A DNA stretch of 64,000 nucleotides. Origin: Otis tarda (Eukaryota > Chordata > Aves > Otidiformes > Otididae). Shown piece by piece: positions 1-11,475 of this stretch. Below the pieces are notes generated by a model. That model saw only the letters and a list, made by a program, of their open reading frames with translations. It was not told where the DNA came from and searched no databases. The stretch spans positions 4,727,001-4,791,000 of the forward strand of contig CM048591.1 in NCBI GenBank assembly GCA_026413225.1, read 5' to 3'. Position 1 is the stretch's first letter; every line of letters begins with the position of its first letter. The translations under genes were made by a program, and so were the position numbers.

Positions 1-2200
1 CACATCTGGGGAAAAACTTGCTAAAATTGGTTTCCCCGCTTCATGTTGCTCTTGAGATTAAAGGAATCCTTGGTTGCCTGTTACATTACGGTTGTGTAAT
101 CTATGATGCAGCTAATCAATGATGCATCACCTCTTGAGATTTGGCTGATGTGCTTTGGGCATCGTCTTTCAATACATGGACACTGCCAAAGATTTTTTGA
201 TGGGGATGGAAAGTGCCTACTGCATGAAACAGAAGAGCGTTTTGCCCAGACTACCGCCAACCCATTTTGCAGCTGCACCACCATCTCACCCCCTTTCAGG
301 AGAGACACTGCTGCTGGTCACAGGAGTATTTACCCCAGGCTTAGATGGGGATGTAGCCTCATCAGAAGCAGAAAAGAACAGTGCAAGCTCCAAAGATTTA
401 CAAAGCTTGGCCTTTACATCACCCTGGGGACTGGTTCTCCATCAGCAGTGCATCCTTTGGTTTGCATTCTGGATGCTGTTTCTGGCTCATCTTTTCTCCA
501 GGTGCTTTGTATCAAATATCTAGCATTCCTTTATTTGCTCTTTCTCATCTTTTAAGCTTACTCTTGCTCTCACAGGAGCACCTATGGTATATAAAAACAC
601 AACAAAAACACTCAATCAAGTCTGACATTTTCACTCTGGAACATTGGTTCTTTTTCTTGAGTGAAGTACCTTGTTTCCTACACCCACCAGTAGCTTTATA
701 CTCAGAAGAGCTGGTAAGAAAACACATTTCCTGTCCAGGAAGAAATGTTGGTTTTTTTTCAAATTCGTTCTGATTCAAAATTAAGCTTTTAGAAAAAATA
801 TCTTTTCAGAATTTCCCATGGAATGAAAATTCTAGTTAAAAACCCGTACCCATCACACATGAAAAAGCCCCAAACAATGAAAGGATTTGCATAGACAGAG
901 TTCAGACTGTACATTTGTCCTTGTAAATGTGGTGTGACAGCAATAGTGATTCCGTTATCCACACAGGGATTTCTAATGCTAAATAATGTCTGGGGTTTCT
1001 CCAGGGACCTGAAGATATGGCATAGGACTTCTACTCTTCTGCAATGACCCATAAAAGCCTGGTGGGATACTCCAGGACATCTCAGATGCCAACAAAAGTC
1101 TGTGTATGGGTAACGAAACTGAGCTCTGAAATTGTGCACACCTTATGTTGGAGGACTTCGTCTGTCAGCTCAGTCCTACCTCTGCTTCTTTGCCAAAGTT
1201 TGATTTAATGAATCTCACTCAGTTTTGACACTGTGCTGACTTCAGCACGTGTGCCCATGTCTGAGAGATGGTCCACTAAATCTCCTACATGCCAATGTAT
1301 CCAAACCAGGGTGCAGACCTGTGAAGCTTGCCCAAGTTCTTAGTGAAAATCTTGGAGTTCATGTTTGAGTGTGCATCTTGACTTGAATTTGACATGTTTA
1401 TCCCAGTTACACTGCTGACACTGACAGCTCTTGTGTCATGCCAAAAAAAATTCAATTTATACCATGTTCCGCAAAGCCTTGCAAAGCCTGGGCCAGACAG
1501 ATATCCTCAATGCTGGATATACACACCCTAATAGCAGTCCAAGTAACTAGGTAAAAAAGAGGCACATAAATGAAAAAAAAAAAAAAAAACCAGAGCAGAT
1601 TAAAACAAACTGCATTACAGATGCTGGACTTTTATTCAGAGCCCAGCTCATCACTAGCACTGCCTTGAGAGCACTCCCCTTCCCCCTTTTGACCTTCTCT
1701 TTTAGGCCAAGCCTGTGACCTTGGGTGATCCAGCTCACTTTACACCTTGGCCTAATTACAGCCCGAGGCACAGAGGGTGGAATATGATAACTGTCCACAT
1801 CTCCATCATAGTTAAAACCAGGCAGAGTAATCGTTTAGGATGGCTGAAGTAGGTAAAGATAGGAGTAATGAGATGGAAAGTTTAGATTGACTATCAAGAT
1901 AAAATTACCCACAATACATTCTTTTTAGGCAGGGGGATGTATTACATCTCAATTAGTGGCAGTATGATCTAATAGCACCACAGCTACTGACAGTGTTATG
2001 GTACCTTGGCCTATTAAATCATCTTTCAAAGAAACCGAGGTCGAACTGGACAAACCAGCGGTAACTGTAATATTAGGACTAATCCCATGATGGAGCCAGA
2101 GTGGAATAAATAGGTAATTTCCATGTCACTCACGAGAGGATATTGTACCAGGGGATGATATCCACCAAGCTCTGTGTCTGTGCAAAGACCCTTGATGGCC
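1..2200. other. Unique AT-rich DNA, no gene recognised
   Basis: Three overlapping plus-strand frames stay open between 103 and 773 (150, 122 and 130 residues). They overlap one another in different frames and none has a recognisable motif, so I read them as chance. A run of 17 A lies at 1573-1589. No retroposon end, LTR or RNA gene was recognised. Confidence 0.5.
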
Positions 2201-2204
2201 TTTT

Positions 2205-2275
2205 CAAAACTGCCTAAGTGACTTAGGAGTCCTAATCCTCTTTTGGAAACTACTATGGTAATTTAGGCACCTAAA
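2205..2275. repeat. Ancient palindromic repeat remnant (amniote-type)
   Basis: The segment carries the near-palindrome gcctaagtgacttaggag and, about 50 bp on, the related ttaggcacctaaa. Motifs of the form TTAGGCACCTAA arranged as inverted halves belong to an old repeat that I remember as common in turtle and crocodile genomes and present as scraps in birds. The class, probably a non-autonomous DNA element, is inference. A self-alignment or a search against amniote repeat consensi would settle it. Confidence 0.35.
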
Positions 2276-3145
2276 ATCTATTGTATCACGTAGTGAGAAT
2301 GAGATTTATGAAGCTTCCTGTCCTGGAAGTGCTTGGGTTTGAAATGCCTGTCTAGACGCATAGATTCATATTTATATGGAGCACTGCAGACAGACATAGG
2401 CCTGCTCTGCCTGTTCTTTACAGCCAAGGACTAACAGAAGGCTTGGTATAGGCCCCTATTCATTTTTTTTTGGTACACAGTAGGGGCTTACCTGTAATTT
2501 ACAGTGCAAGCAAACCCTAAACCATGATGGAATGCGGATGAAGTCTCCCAAAGTGGCATTCTGTGGGATGTTTCTTTCTGATGACACATGTATTACATGA
2601 ATCAATGGATGTCACCACCAAATGTAATACATCTTCCTCGCAAAATCAAGTTAGTGGCAGACGAGCATCCAGCTCTGAATCTTCATGTCTCTACCACAAG
2701 CCTGAATGCTATAGAAATCCAGAGCATCAAGGGTATTATTGCAATTTACATAAGTAGAAAACACAGTGATTAAAAGTTATCAAAGAAAGCTATCGCTCAG
2801 TTGTCAGCTCCACAAGCAAATTCCAGTGATGCCTTTCCAGCTCCTTCATAATGATGTCTGTAAGTTCTCGCTAAGAGCTGCGTTGAAGTAACCTGTCATT
2901 TACTCTGTCGTTCACCAACTCAGCTCAAAGAGATGTACCAGCTGTGATCGCTTGGAGTCAGAGCTGTTGAGTTGCAAAGCATCGCTACAGCTGCAGGCAA
3001 AATGTACAGTTCTGAGATCTGCCGAACCCCAAAGTCACGGAGAAGCAGAGCTCTACCATGCATAACATCCTACCATAGCAGCGGGAGAAGTACAGCCCTG
3101 GGAGAGGAGAGTTCAGTCTTTGGCATGCTTTGCATGTGAGGAAGC
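2276..3145. other. Unique DNA, nothing recognised
   Basis: Two short overlapping open frames at 2563-2773 (64 and 61 residues) show no motif and no flanking splice sites that I would trust. No repeat was recognised until the CR1 copy that starts near 3146. Confidence 0.4.
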
Positions 3146-3534
3146 AGCCCTAGGTTGTTCAGTCTGGAGAAGAGGAGACTCTGGGGAGACCTTATCGCAG
3201 CCTTCCAGTACCTAAAGGGGGCTGAGAAGAAAAATGGGGAGAAACTCTTCAGCAGGGCCTGTTGTGACAGGACAAGGGGTAATGGTTTTGAAATAGAGGG
3301 AGATAGATTTAGATTAGATATTAGGAAAAAATTGTTTACACTGAGGGTGGTGAGGAATTGGCACAGGTTGCGCAGAGACGTGGTGGAAGCCCCATCCATG
3401 GAAACGTTCAAGGCCAGGCTGGATGAGGCTCTGAGCAATCTGATCTGGTTGGAGATGTCCCTGCTCCTTGCAGGGGAGTTGGACTGGATGGCCTCTAAAG
3501 GTCCCTTCCAACCCTAATTATTCTATGATTCTAA
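3146..3534 (+). mobile_element. CR1 LINE, 5'-truncated copy with ORF2 C-terminus and 3' end
   Basis: A non-LTR retrotransposon copy in sense orientation. It starts inside the end of ORF2 (ttcagtctggagaagaggag) and finishes with the CR1 3' tail ttctatgattcta. The frame 3155-3517 reads the terminal ORF2 segment: 'FSLEKRRLWGDLIAAFQYLK', then 'RACCDRTRGNGFEIEGDRF', 'RLDIRKKLFTLRVV', and 'FKARLDEALSNLI'. Severe 5' truncation is normal for CR1. In the sister copy at 35395-35750 the ORF2 frame stops right after SNLI with TAG. Here that codon is TGG, so the frame stays open into the 3' UTR up to about 3515. The copy matches the 35 kb and 32 kb copies closely, so they appear to be one relatively young subfamily. 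It is not expected to be active. Confidence 0.93.
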
Positions 3535-5190
3535 GGCATTCCTTGTCTGAACGGTGTCTTCCCTTTTTGTGGTTTCTGCTGTCCTCTGGTGTAGAAGCAG
3601 GGTGAGCAAAAGGCTGGGGAAAACACCACGGGTCGCACCTCCTGCTGTATCTGGAAGACCTGATGTTTTGTTGATGATGGGTAAGTCTTAATCTGATTCA
3701 GTTTTCCCAATATGTACTGCTGAGTGCCACAAAACCAAGGAGGTGTTATAAAGCTCCCTCAGGCAAGATGATGTCATTTCCAGCCTACATGTGCTTTGGA
3801 AAGTCAGAAAATGCCATTATCAGTCAAACACGACCTTTCAAGGTAGAATATGAGATTGAAACATAGTCTGTTCTTCCCATAGCCGTATTTCTCTACCCTA
3901 GAAAGCATCTCCTGATACATATGCTCTCAGGTGACTGAACTTCTGTCTCCCACACACAAGATTTTGCTTTATTCTTTTTCTTTCTCTAATCTCCAAGTGC
4001 AAGTGTTTAATGTGGACTAGTTTAGTACAACTATAAGTCAGTGCAATTTTACTGAAATTTCTAGAACTGACATCAATCTTGCATCTCTTTTCCTGACAAA
4101 CAAAATTCATTTTCTGAGGCCACAAGTGAGACCACCTCTCCTGCTGACACTCAGATGAGGGAATAGCCAGAATGGTTTTATGGGCTGCTGGTCCTGCCAT
4201 TGTACTTCACTCAAATGTTTGTCCCCACTTTCCATTTCATTACCCTTCGTCTAGTGACTGGTATCTCTGAGTGCAAAACACAAACACCCCTGTGAAAAGG
4301 TTGTCTCAAATATTTCAGCCTCTTGGAAACCTCAGCCTATCAACTGCTAGTGGGTTCTTGGGGCTAAGTGGGATAATTACATTTTCTTCTATGGAGGAAA
4401 CTAGAGGCTGATAACATTATCACAATTATTTGATTAAACTTTTGCTTGCTGTCCTTTAGAATTACTTCCAGTCCTCTTCAGACACTAAAAAGCACAAGAC
4501 TATGAAGCAATGGTAGCGATGCCAAGAACTTGGTGCTGTCTTTGCTAAGAGACTGGGTGCCAAATGATTCAGGTCTTCTTCAGCTGGGAAATCTGTATTG
4601 CTCTGGAACCAAACAGGTATATGAACAAGGCATGGGGCATAAGAAGGCCAAATGAAAAAAATATATATATTTGTGGACTATTCTCCAGTGTCATGGTTCC
4701 TGGCCTGTGGTCTAGCTTATGTTTCAAGCCACCTTTATCATGGCACACCAGAGTCAAACCTCATCCTCAAGAAGAGGATCAAGGATATTATTGCTTGATT
4801 ACACTAAGGATCTGTCTCAGTATAGTTAGCCTCCTGAACTCAACTTAATTTGTTATATTGCTAATCTCTAAGCCCACTACATTCGGAAGCTTTTGAGACT
4901 TAATTTACGAAGTGAATTGTGAAAGAGAAAAACAACAAAGGAAGGAGGGAAAAAATGAAATAAAAAGGAAATTCCAAGCTATTGAAGCATTCTTTTGGCT
5001 ACCAGAAGTATGTGAGACCTCTCAGTGTGAGTTAATCTGAGTGGTTTTCTCCATATAACTGTGATGGGACATATGTCTCCTGAAGTTTGGAAAAGCATGT
5101 GGTCAGACTTTCATCCAGATCTTGGAGCTTGAGGGACTTATCTAGGCTCTATGATGGCAATACCTCAGCATCTCAGCTTTTATATTTAAA
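3535..5190. other. Unique AT-rich DNA, nothing recognised
   Basis: Short open frames only (100 residues or fewer), with no coding signature. A small (AT)n tract lies near 4661-4670. No repeat family was recognised. Confidence 0.4.
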
Positions 5191-5194
5191 CAGG

Positions 5195-5340
5195 TGCAGA
5201 TAACTGTATTATTTTCAGATGAAACATAGAGGCACAGAGAGCAAGGTAATCTCTGTTGGTTTTACCCATATCCGATAGCAAATCTGTGACAGAGATGGAA
5301 ATAAGTCTGAAGTCTGGGCCTACCTAGCCCAGAGAGTCTT
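5195..5340 (-). repeat. MIR-like SINE remnant
   Basis: Read on the + strand, the segment follows the antisense order of the MIR core. It runs from ttattttcagatgaaaca through gaggcacagagagcaagg, a decayed 'ggtcacacagctagt' position, to acagagatggaaataag and gaagtctgggcctacc. MIR and related CORE-SINEs are tRNA-derived, ancient in amniotes and long inactive. The order of four separate blocks is what persuades me; identity within each block is modest. Confidence 0.6.
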
Positions 5341-6094
5341 TCTTCTCATTTGTAATTTATCTTTCTGCTCCGAGTCCAAGATTTTGAAGGTTCGAGCAAT
5401 GCATGCAAAGAACTTCTCTTTCCAATGAATGAAATATTGTTGCCCCGAGTTCCTCCAGAGCAGGGATAGAGCTCCATGGTTCTTTGAGCCTAGTTTTTCA
5501 GTGCCTCCTGTTTTGGGTTGAAGCTTGAAGACTGAACAAGCTTTACAATTCAGAATAAATCCTCAGTTACCACTTGGCTGCTTGCACAGTGGCATCGCGT
5601 GGAACTGCACACCAGTCCAGCACGAGACCCTGACAAGCTCTGTGGTGAACCTGACCCTGAGCTGGGTTTGCAGCCCAGGCCAGATGAACCTGGCTCATTC
5701 TCTAGTCCTTCCCGTGCCTCCTGTGTTTACTCTGGCAGCAGCTACCTTCAGTGCCCAAACTTTGTAAAACCTAAAGGTGGTCTCAAACCACATCACTTGG
5801 TTTTGGATTGAGATTCAAATTTCCAAGCATATCTGAGTCCAGGATTTCTATTATTTGGCCTGCCATAGACATGAAGTCACCCTAGAAATGTGCATCTGGA
5901 AAACAGACAATTTCTGATCATTCAAGAGAGGTTTTAGATTCATGGGTACGTCCGTTTCTGCATCTAGCACAAACACTGGTATTCCAATATATCACTAATG
6001 CCTGTAAATGCAACGGAGTTTCTAGGTCTTACTGGAGTGCTAAAAGGAATGGGGCCCTTTTCTGCTCTTAGTTAAAATATGTTCAACCCAAACA
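5341..6094. other. Unique DNA between two MIR-like remnants
   Basis: Two overlapping plus-strand frames at 5525-5811 (80 and 70 residues) read a slightly GC-richer stretch, but in two frames at once and without a motif. No repeat was recognised. Confidence 0.35.
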
Positions 6095-6215
6095 AGAAAA
6101 AAAATGCTCCTATGTTACAGGTAGGTTTATTAACATTTTCAAGGTCATAAGACAATCAGCTACAAAACTGAGAGCAGGACCTGTAAATCCAATGTTTCGT
6201 TAAGAGGTTGGAACA
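6095..6215 (-). repeat. MIR-like SINE remnant (short)
   Basis: The + strand shows cctatgttacaggtaggt, then tttcaaggtcataagacaat, then gagagcaggacctgtaaat. This matches the antisense MIR order (ttacagatgagg, aaggtcacacagct, gagccaggattcgaac). It is shorter and more decayed than the copy about 900 bp to the left, and in the same orientation. Confidence 0.45.
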
Positions 6216-6817
6216 TGTTAGTAGAATAGAAGATATTGTCTGTTGGCAAATGCTGTATCAATCAATTTATTTTATTCCTGGGTACATGTTCATGTGAAAT
6301 TGGGCTAACTTCCCTCTCTGTCAAATATAATACATACAGATCTGGCAACAACTGTTTTGTTTCACTTGCTAGAGCTGTGGGACTCTAGACTCAATAAGGT
6401 CTTTACAATTCAAAGAATAAAAGCTCCCAGGAAAGCTAGCCAGGAGCCCCTGTTTTTACAATAGATTGCTTGGTTTGCTGCGATCCGTTCAGCCAAACAT
6501 TTTTTTACAGAGTTTGAGAGCAGTGTGTGAATACCAAGTACATGAATTGTGATTAGCAGCTTCCCTTGGAAGTCTCCTTCTAAGAGCTCTTATTTGATTT
6601 GATTTTGTCTCAGGTAAATAAAAGGCACAAAGTGGAAATGACCTTTGACCCACTAATTAATCACTTGCTTCTGTTAACTATTCCTCGTTCAGTGTTGTTA
6701 AGTGGCAGCATCCAAGGGTAAATAGACAACCGTGTAAAGAGGCTTAAGTGCCATCTGTCCTTACCTGCTAAGGTTCTTTTGCCCTTTGGAGCTGATCCCT
6801 TGGTCTTATTGCTTTTC

Positions 6818-6840
6818 TTTTTTTTTTTTTTTTTTTTTTT
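6818..6840. repeat. Poly-T tract, 23 bp
   Basis: An uninterrupted run of 23 T, the longest homopolymer I noted. It could be the A-tail remnant of a minus-strand retroposon, but I recognise no element body next to it. Confidence 0.8.
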
Positions 6841-6944
6841 AATCTTAGGAAGAGATTTGCATGCAATATAATTAAAATATACAGCTGGCCAATTCAGCCC
6901 TAGTTCCATGGCTGTTCGAAGGCACTCAGCGATTGCAAGCACGT

Positions 6945-7095
6945 GTGGTTACAGATGCACTGTTTATCTGTCGGTGATCGGAATAACGAAGACAGCAATT
7001 GTTGTCACATGCAGCGCAATGGTGATTAGCAGTGGTTAACGCGTGTGTTGAATATTAGCAGGGAAATACTTACTCCTGCAGCTCTGATGAGGATT
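6945..7095. promoter_or_regulatory. Candidate conserved non-coding block
   Basis: This stretch holds at least six CpGs (tctgtcggtgatcggaataa, cacatgcagcgcaatgg, ggttaacgcgtgtgttg) in DNA that otherwise has almost none. It also carries an E-box-like cacgtg at its left edge, and no open frame covers it. Retained CpGs plus dense unique sequence suggest constraint. This is inference from composition only. Confidence 0.2.
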
Positions 7096-8158
7096 TGCAA
7101 TGAATGATAAATACTCTTTCCAAGAACAAGCTTGGAAGATCACTATCTGATAGTACTCCTTCTTTTGGACCAGTTACAAGCAAGACTAACTCTTACTCAT
7201 CACGCATTTCTTACAGCACACACTTTGTCCTATTCAAGCAATCAGATACGTTTTCTACCTAGATGTCATTTAAATGCAAGAAAACAGCAAAGGAAGATAG
7301 ATTTCATTGATCCATCTCTGGGATGTGGGTGACTTCCTCCTGCACGTGGGTTGAAGGATGGAGAACCTGGCCACTGATGCTTACAAATGCTCGTGCAAAA
7401 TGACTGTACCCTCATTCACACATCTAGTTACATCTTGCTCCCTATTATGTGTTCGTTCTATGTCTGGATGGATGCTTGTTTCTACTAGGTGGCCTGACAC
7501 TAACCTTAGCCTTCAGGTTTCTAGCTGATGTACAAGGTCAAATTTTGGGCAACCTCGTACATTATAACAAGCATGCTCTGCAATTTTGCAGAAAAAAAAA
7601 AAGACTGAATTAGATTGTGTGTAAGACTACACAACATAAATCTCAGAGTTCAGAGAGACCAATAGGACTTCTTCATGTTTTGCAACGCTCACAACTTCAT
7701 CTCCACAAAAAACAAGGATCAACAGGATTCTGACTGTCTTCAAGTCTACTGATTGGCAAATTGTGGCACTTGTCAGTTTTCAGGATTATAGGCCCTTATC
7801 TTTTGAGATTAAACTGGACGCATGTGTTGTAAGGGTCTGGTAATAAGCCATCGATACTCTCAGTGATTTTTATAGTCTTTAGGCCAGATTTATTGAGCAG
7901 ATCAATGTTATTTACTCAAAAAACTTGCAAAAGTACAATCACGGTTGCTTCTTTGCCATGAGCTGTCTGCAAATGTGGGTGGGTGTTTGAAATCTGCATA
8001 CTTGCAGTGCAGAAGCAAAAGTAGTACAATTGGTGGAGTTTTGCCGACTGGTAAAATGACCCTTGAATAAAAAGTGGCCGAGTGGAGCTGCAGTAATGTA
8101 ATTGAGGTTACAACCAATGTACCAAGGCAGAGTCCTTCCCTCTACCTTGATGCATCAG
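7096..8158. other. Unique AT-rich DNA, nothing recognised
   Basis: Only short open frames (69 residues or fewer). An A-run of about 12 lies near 7591-7602. No repeat family was recognised with confidence. Confidence 0.35.
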
Positions 8159-8159
8159 A

Positions 8160-8248
8160 GAGCAGAACCTGGCCCAGAGCCTGTAATCGGTTTGAACAAT
8201 CTGTCAGGTGCTTTGGGATTTGGAGGTGAAAGGTGCTATGTAAATGTC
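8160..8248. repeat. Possible ancient amniote repeat tail
   Basis: The string gtgctttgggatttggaggt followed by gaaaggtgctatgtaaatg matches a widespread old amniote repeat tail of the form 'ctttgggatc...gaaaggcgctatataaatg' that I remember from reptile genomes. I cannot assign its class, and only the tail is recognisable. Confidence 0.35.
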
Positions 8249-11200
8249 AGTCATCATTTGCTGGAGCACTACATCCAGGCTGAGAAGCACAGCCTGCCAG
8301 AGACACTCCAACAGGGTGTTAGGAGTGATCTTCTTGTGAAACATATTGCACTAGATGTATGGATGTTTGTTGAGCAGAACTATATTATTCTGGTTACTAT
8401 AAATCACCTGACACATTTTTCTTTATCTCCTTCTTTTATCTGATTTTCTCACAAGTTTTCTTTATTACTTAAATAAATCAAACCAAATAGTGTGCATTAA
8501 GATATTTGTTTATACAAAAGAGGTGTAATCTCTGCTCCGTAAAGCTTTTTATAGAAAATAACAGCAGAGTGAATCATTTAGGCTGGATGGTTTATTTGGT
8601 TTTGGGTGGCTCTTTTTGGTTCATGAGATGTTTATGAGCCAATCACAACATTCTCACATGCATTACTTATTGAAACCAACCCATGAAGTAATGAATAGCT
8701 CACACAGGAGCTGGGGAGGACATTCATTGCTGAGACTTCAAGACACACACTGCATCTATTACTTACATGAGTTACTTGGTTGTCTCACTGCTTCTTGATT
8801 GTGTTACTTAACTAATCAGCCAACAGAGTGTGAATTTTGAGTATTGCATCCATGTACGTGGCTTGATGGTTGCTCTCAGGGATATTCAGTGCCTCAGAAG
8901 ATTTGAACCTAGGCCCAGATAAACAAGTTCATTCCAGCAGAGGGGGTGGGCCATAAACAACCTCCTACATGGATGTGATTTTTCCTTCAGTGACGATTTG
9001 TGACTTTATGTTCCAGGTTTTCTTTTCAACAGGCTAAAGCTTCCTAAAAGTGAGTGCAGAAACAAAGAAAAGCCTGTCCTCTTATTTGGGTCCTCTGTGA
9101 CACAAAGCACTTTTCCAGGGGAGAAACCGAACACAAATTCGTTTCTCTGAATACCTGCAGAATACTTTTCATGCTGGATCGCACCAATGAAGGGACTCCC
9201 CTTTCCTTCTCGGGGTTGGAGAATAGCTGGTAGAAGAGGGAGATTTCCATTTTCCTCTTTTCTTTCAGTATCTACTTTATTACAGCAAAATCAAAGTTAG
9301 GATCTTTTAGTGGTTTGCACTTCAGTTTTGAAGGTGGAACGTGCAAAATCCTTTCACCTGTGACATACAAATACAATTTTTCCTTAGCTAATAGGATATT
9401 CTTTATATAATTTAATTTCAGTATCTCTAAAGTGAAGGACTTTTTTCTTCTCTATACCCTTATAGATTTGCACATGTAAGCAGCATCCAGGACCTAGGAA
9501 CTGCAGAGGTGTAGTTCTCAGCTAGATCATCTGGGAATAGACCAACCTGTAAGTATCACTCTAAATTTTATACATTCCTTATTTTGTATTTTTTTTTGCA
9601 TGCTGATGGAGCATGGCTGTCTTTTACAAGGAAAGGAGAAAAAAAAAAACAAAACAACAACATGTGAGAATGCTTACAAATAGAAAAAGGGAGATACAGG
9701 AAACTGTGGCTATTTCTGGAGTGGTCTTTTTGGAGCGAAGTTGTTTTGATTTGATCTATCAAATAGGAAGGTCAAGAAAGGCAAAAGAAAAAATAAAATT
9801 CTTGTATAAGACAGTTCTGTTGTTTTAAGTGCAGTGCTAAGAAATTATTACTGAGAGAGAAGCTTCTTCATGTTTTACATGTACCATAGTTTTTAGAAAA
9901 CTGTTTTCCCATTTGAGGGCTGAAAAGTAGATAGCATTCTTGGGCATCAGAAACTTTTTTTTTTCTTTTTTTTTTTTTTTCTCAACATTCTTAGAGTCAA
10001 GATTCAACTTTCCAATCCTGTGAACAGGACTGAGAAGTTTTTAGTTTTTTTTTTTTTTAATTAAAAAAAACCCTAAAAAGAATTAAAATATTTAAGTCAC
10101 TCAATAAAGGCATATTCTTTAAAAATATGTTCTGGATGTAAAACAATCATTTAAAAATTAGGGAAAGGTATGAAACCCTCCACCCACTAATCTTTGGTTT
10201 GAGCATTTATCATATAGTGGCAAGTTCAGACATTGAATGTGACAGCAGAGACTTTCATGAAATGATGGTGATATTTATGAAATACACTTGTGGCTTCAAC
10301 TTATTTGAAAGAGTGGGGAAAACCGCACTAGCTTTTCTTAGGACATCTCCTTGTCACAGTCTCAGCTGAGACCTTTGCACTAAGCCTGAGCAGTTTTTCC
10401 TCACCAACAGGCTGAATTTTCCCTAGAAGATACTGAGAATGATGATCACTCTGAGAAAAGATATGTGCGCATTAGAGGAAGGTGAAAGGAAAAAAAAAGT
10501 AAGTAGTAGCTTCTGCTAAATACAATGTAAATTGCTCAAAGGGTACATTTAAAGGAAATTGGTCATAAATTCGTAAGTATTTTCAAAGTTTGGATGCAGC
10601 CATATGTTAGTAAAACTAGTCTAAAATAAAGTCAGACTTCCAAAATATCTTAAAAGTTCTGTTTTCACACAAACATGAACTCATAAATTACATGGATTTA
10701 GGTAAATATCCCACCCACATAATTACGATCTTGTGTCACAACTAAGTGGTATAAATTTGTATTATTTATATTAGAAGGACGAAGCTACATGGCAGCATTA
10801 AGTGAAAGGTATTCACCAATAAACCCTAATAAAAAATGCATGCATTGCAGTGTTCTGCTTCAAAAATACATTATCATACAGAGATAAATTCATAAGTTTC
10901 AAAACATATACTTACATGAACTTGTAAAAAATACATGAACTTGAAGGAATTTGGTTCAGCCTCTCTTTCCTAATATTCCAATGTCATTCCCAATGCCTAT
11001 CACTAGCATCTTAGTTAAAACACTTTATTCTCTGAACCTCCCTTCCCATCAGAAACAGAGGGTGGCACAGCAGATACTTCAAAGCGACCACGATGATGGC
11101 AGACCAAAGCAGCATCCCCTCCATCTCCCTCTCTCCTTTGCTGTAGTTAAATCAGTGCCCGCCTTGGTTCCAGGCTCAGCCCCTTCCATCATGAAAGAGG

Positions 11201-11429
11201 CTACTAGGAGGTTTATGGCAATGGTTTTGCCCCTACTGCTGCTGCCAAAAAAAAAAAAAAAAACCAAAAAAAACCCTACAGGAGAAGATAATAAGGCTCC
11301 TAGTCTCAGCCATATGATTATCCTGTGCTAACGTCGCCCACTTCCCCTGGAGTGCAGAACTTGTAACTATTACATGACTTTCATTTTTACATATGTAAGG
11401 AAAATGCCTTGATTCCCACAAGCTGTCAG
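8249..11429. other. Unique AT-rich DNA with homopolymer tracts
   Basis: T-rich tracts lie near 9955-9980 and 10046-10058, the latter followed at once by an A-tract. An A-run is near 11249-11264. Open frames are 126 residues or fewer and lack motifs. The frame at 10951-11331 runs through the A-tract, which accounts for its lysine-rich end. No LINE, LTR or SINE was recognised. Confidence 0.4.
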
Positions 11430-11475
11430 TTAATGTTTTAACGGAGAGGCTGTTAATGCTTTAACGGAGAGGCTG
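11430..11475. repeat. Tandem duplication, 2 x 23 bp
   Basis: Two adjacent 23-bp units, ttaatgttttaacggagagg+ctg and ttaatgctttaacggagagg+ctg, differ at a single base. A recent replication-slippage duplication is the simplest reading. The unit contains a TTTAACGG motif, so the duplication also doubles a Myb-type YAACNG site. Confidence 0.9.

Noticed and set aside
103-773. Three overlapping plus-strand open frames of 122-150 residues
   Set aside because: They overlap in different frames, lack motifs and codon bias, and such lengths are expected by chance somewhere in 64 kb.
7866-7900. Possible CR1-like word (tatagtctttaggccagatt)
   Set aside because: An isolated match without the expected downstream blocks.
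10951-11331. Plus-strand frame of 126 residues with a lysine-rich end
   Set aside because: The lysines come from a poly-A tract, and no domain or splice context supports a gene.
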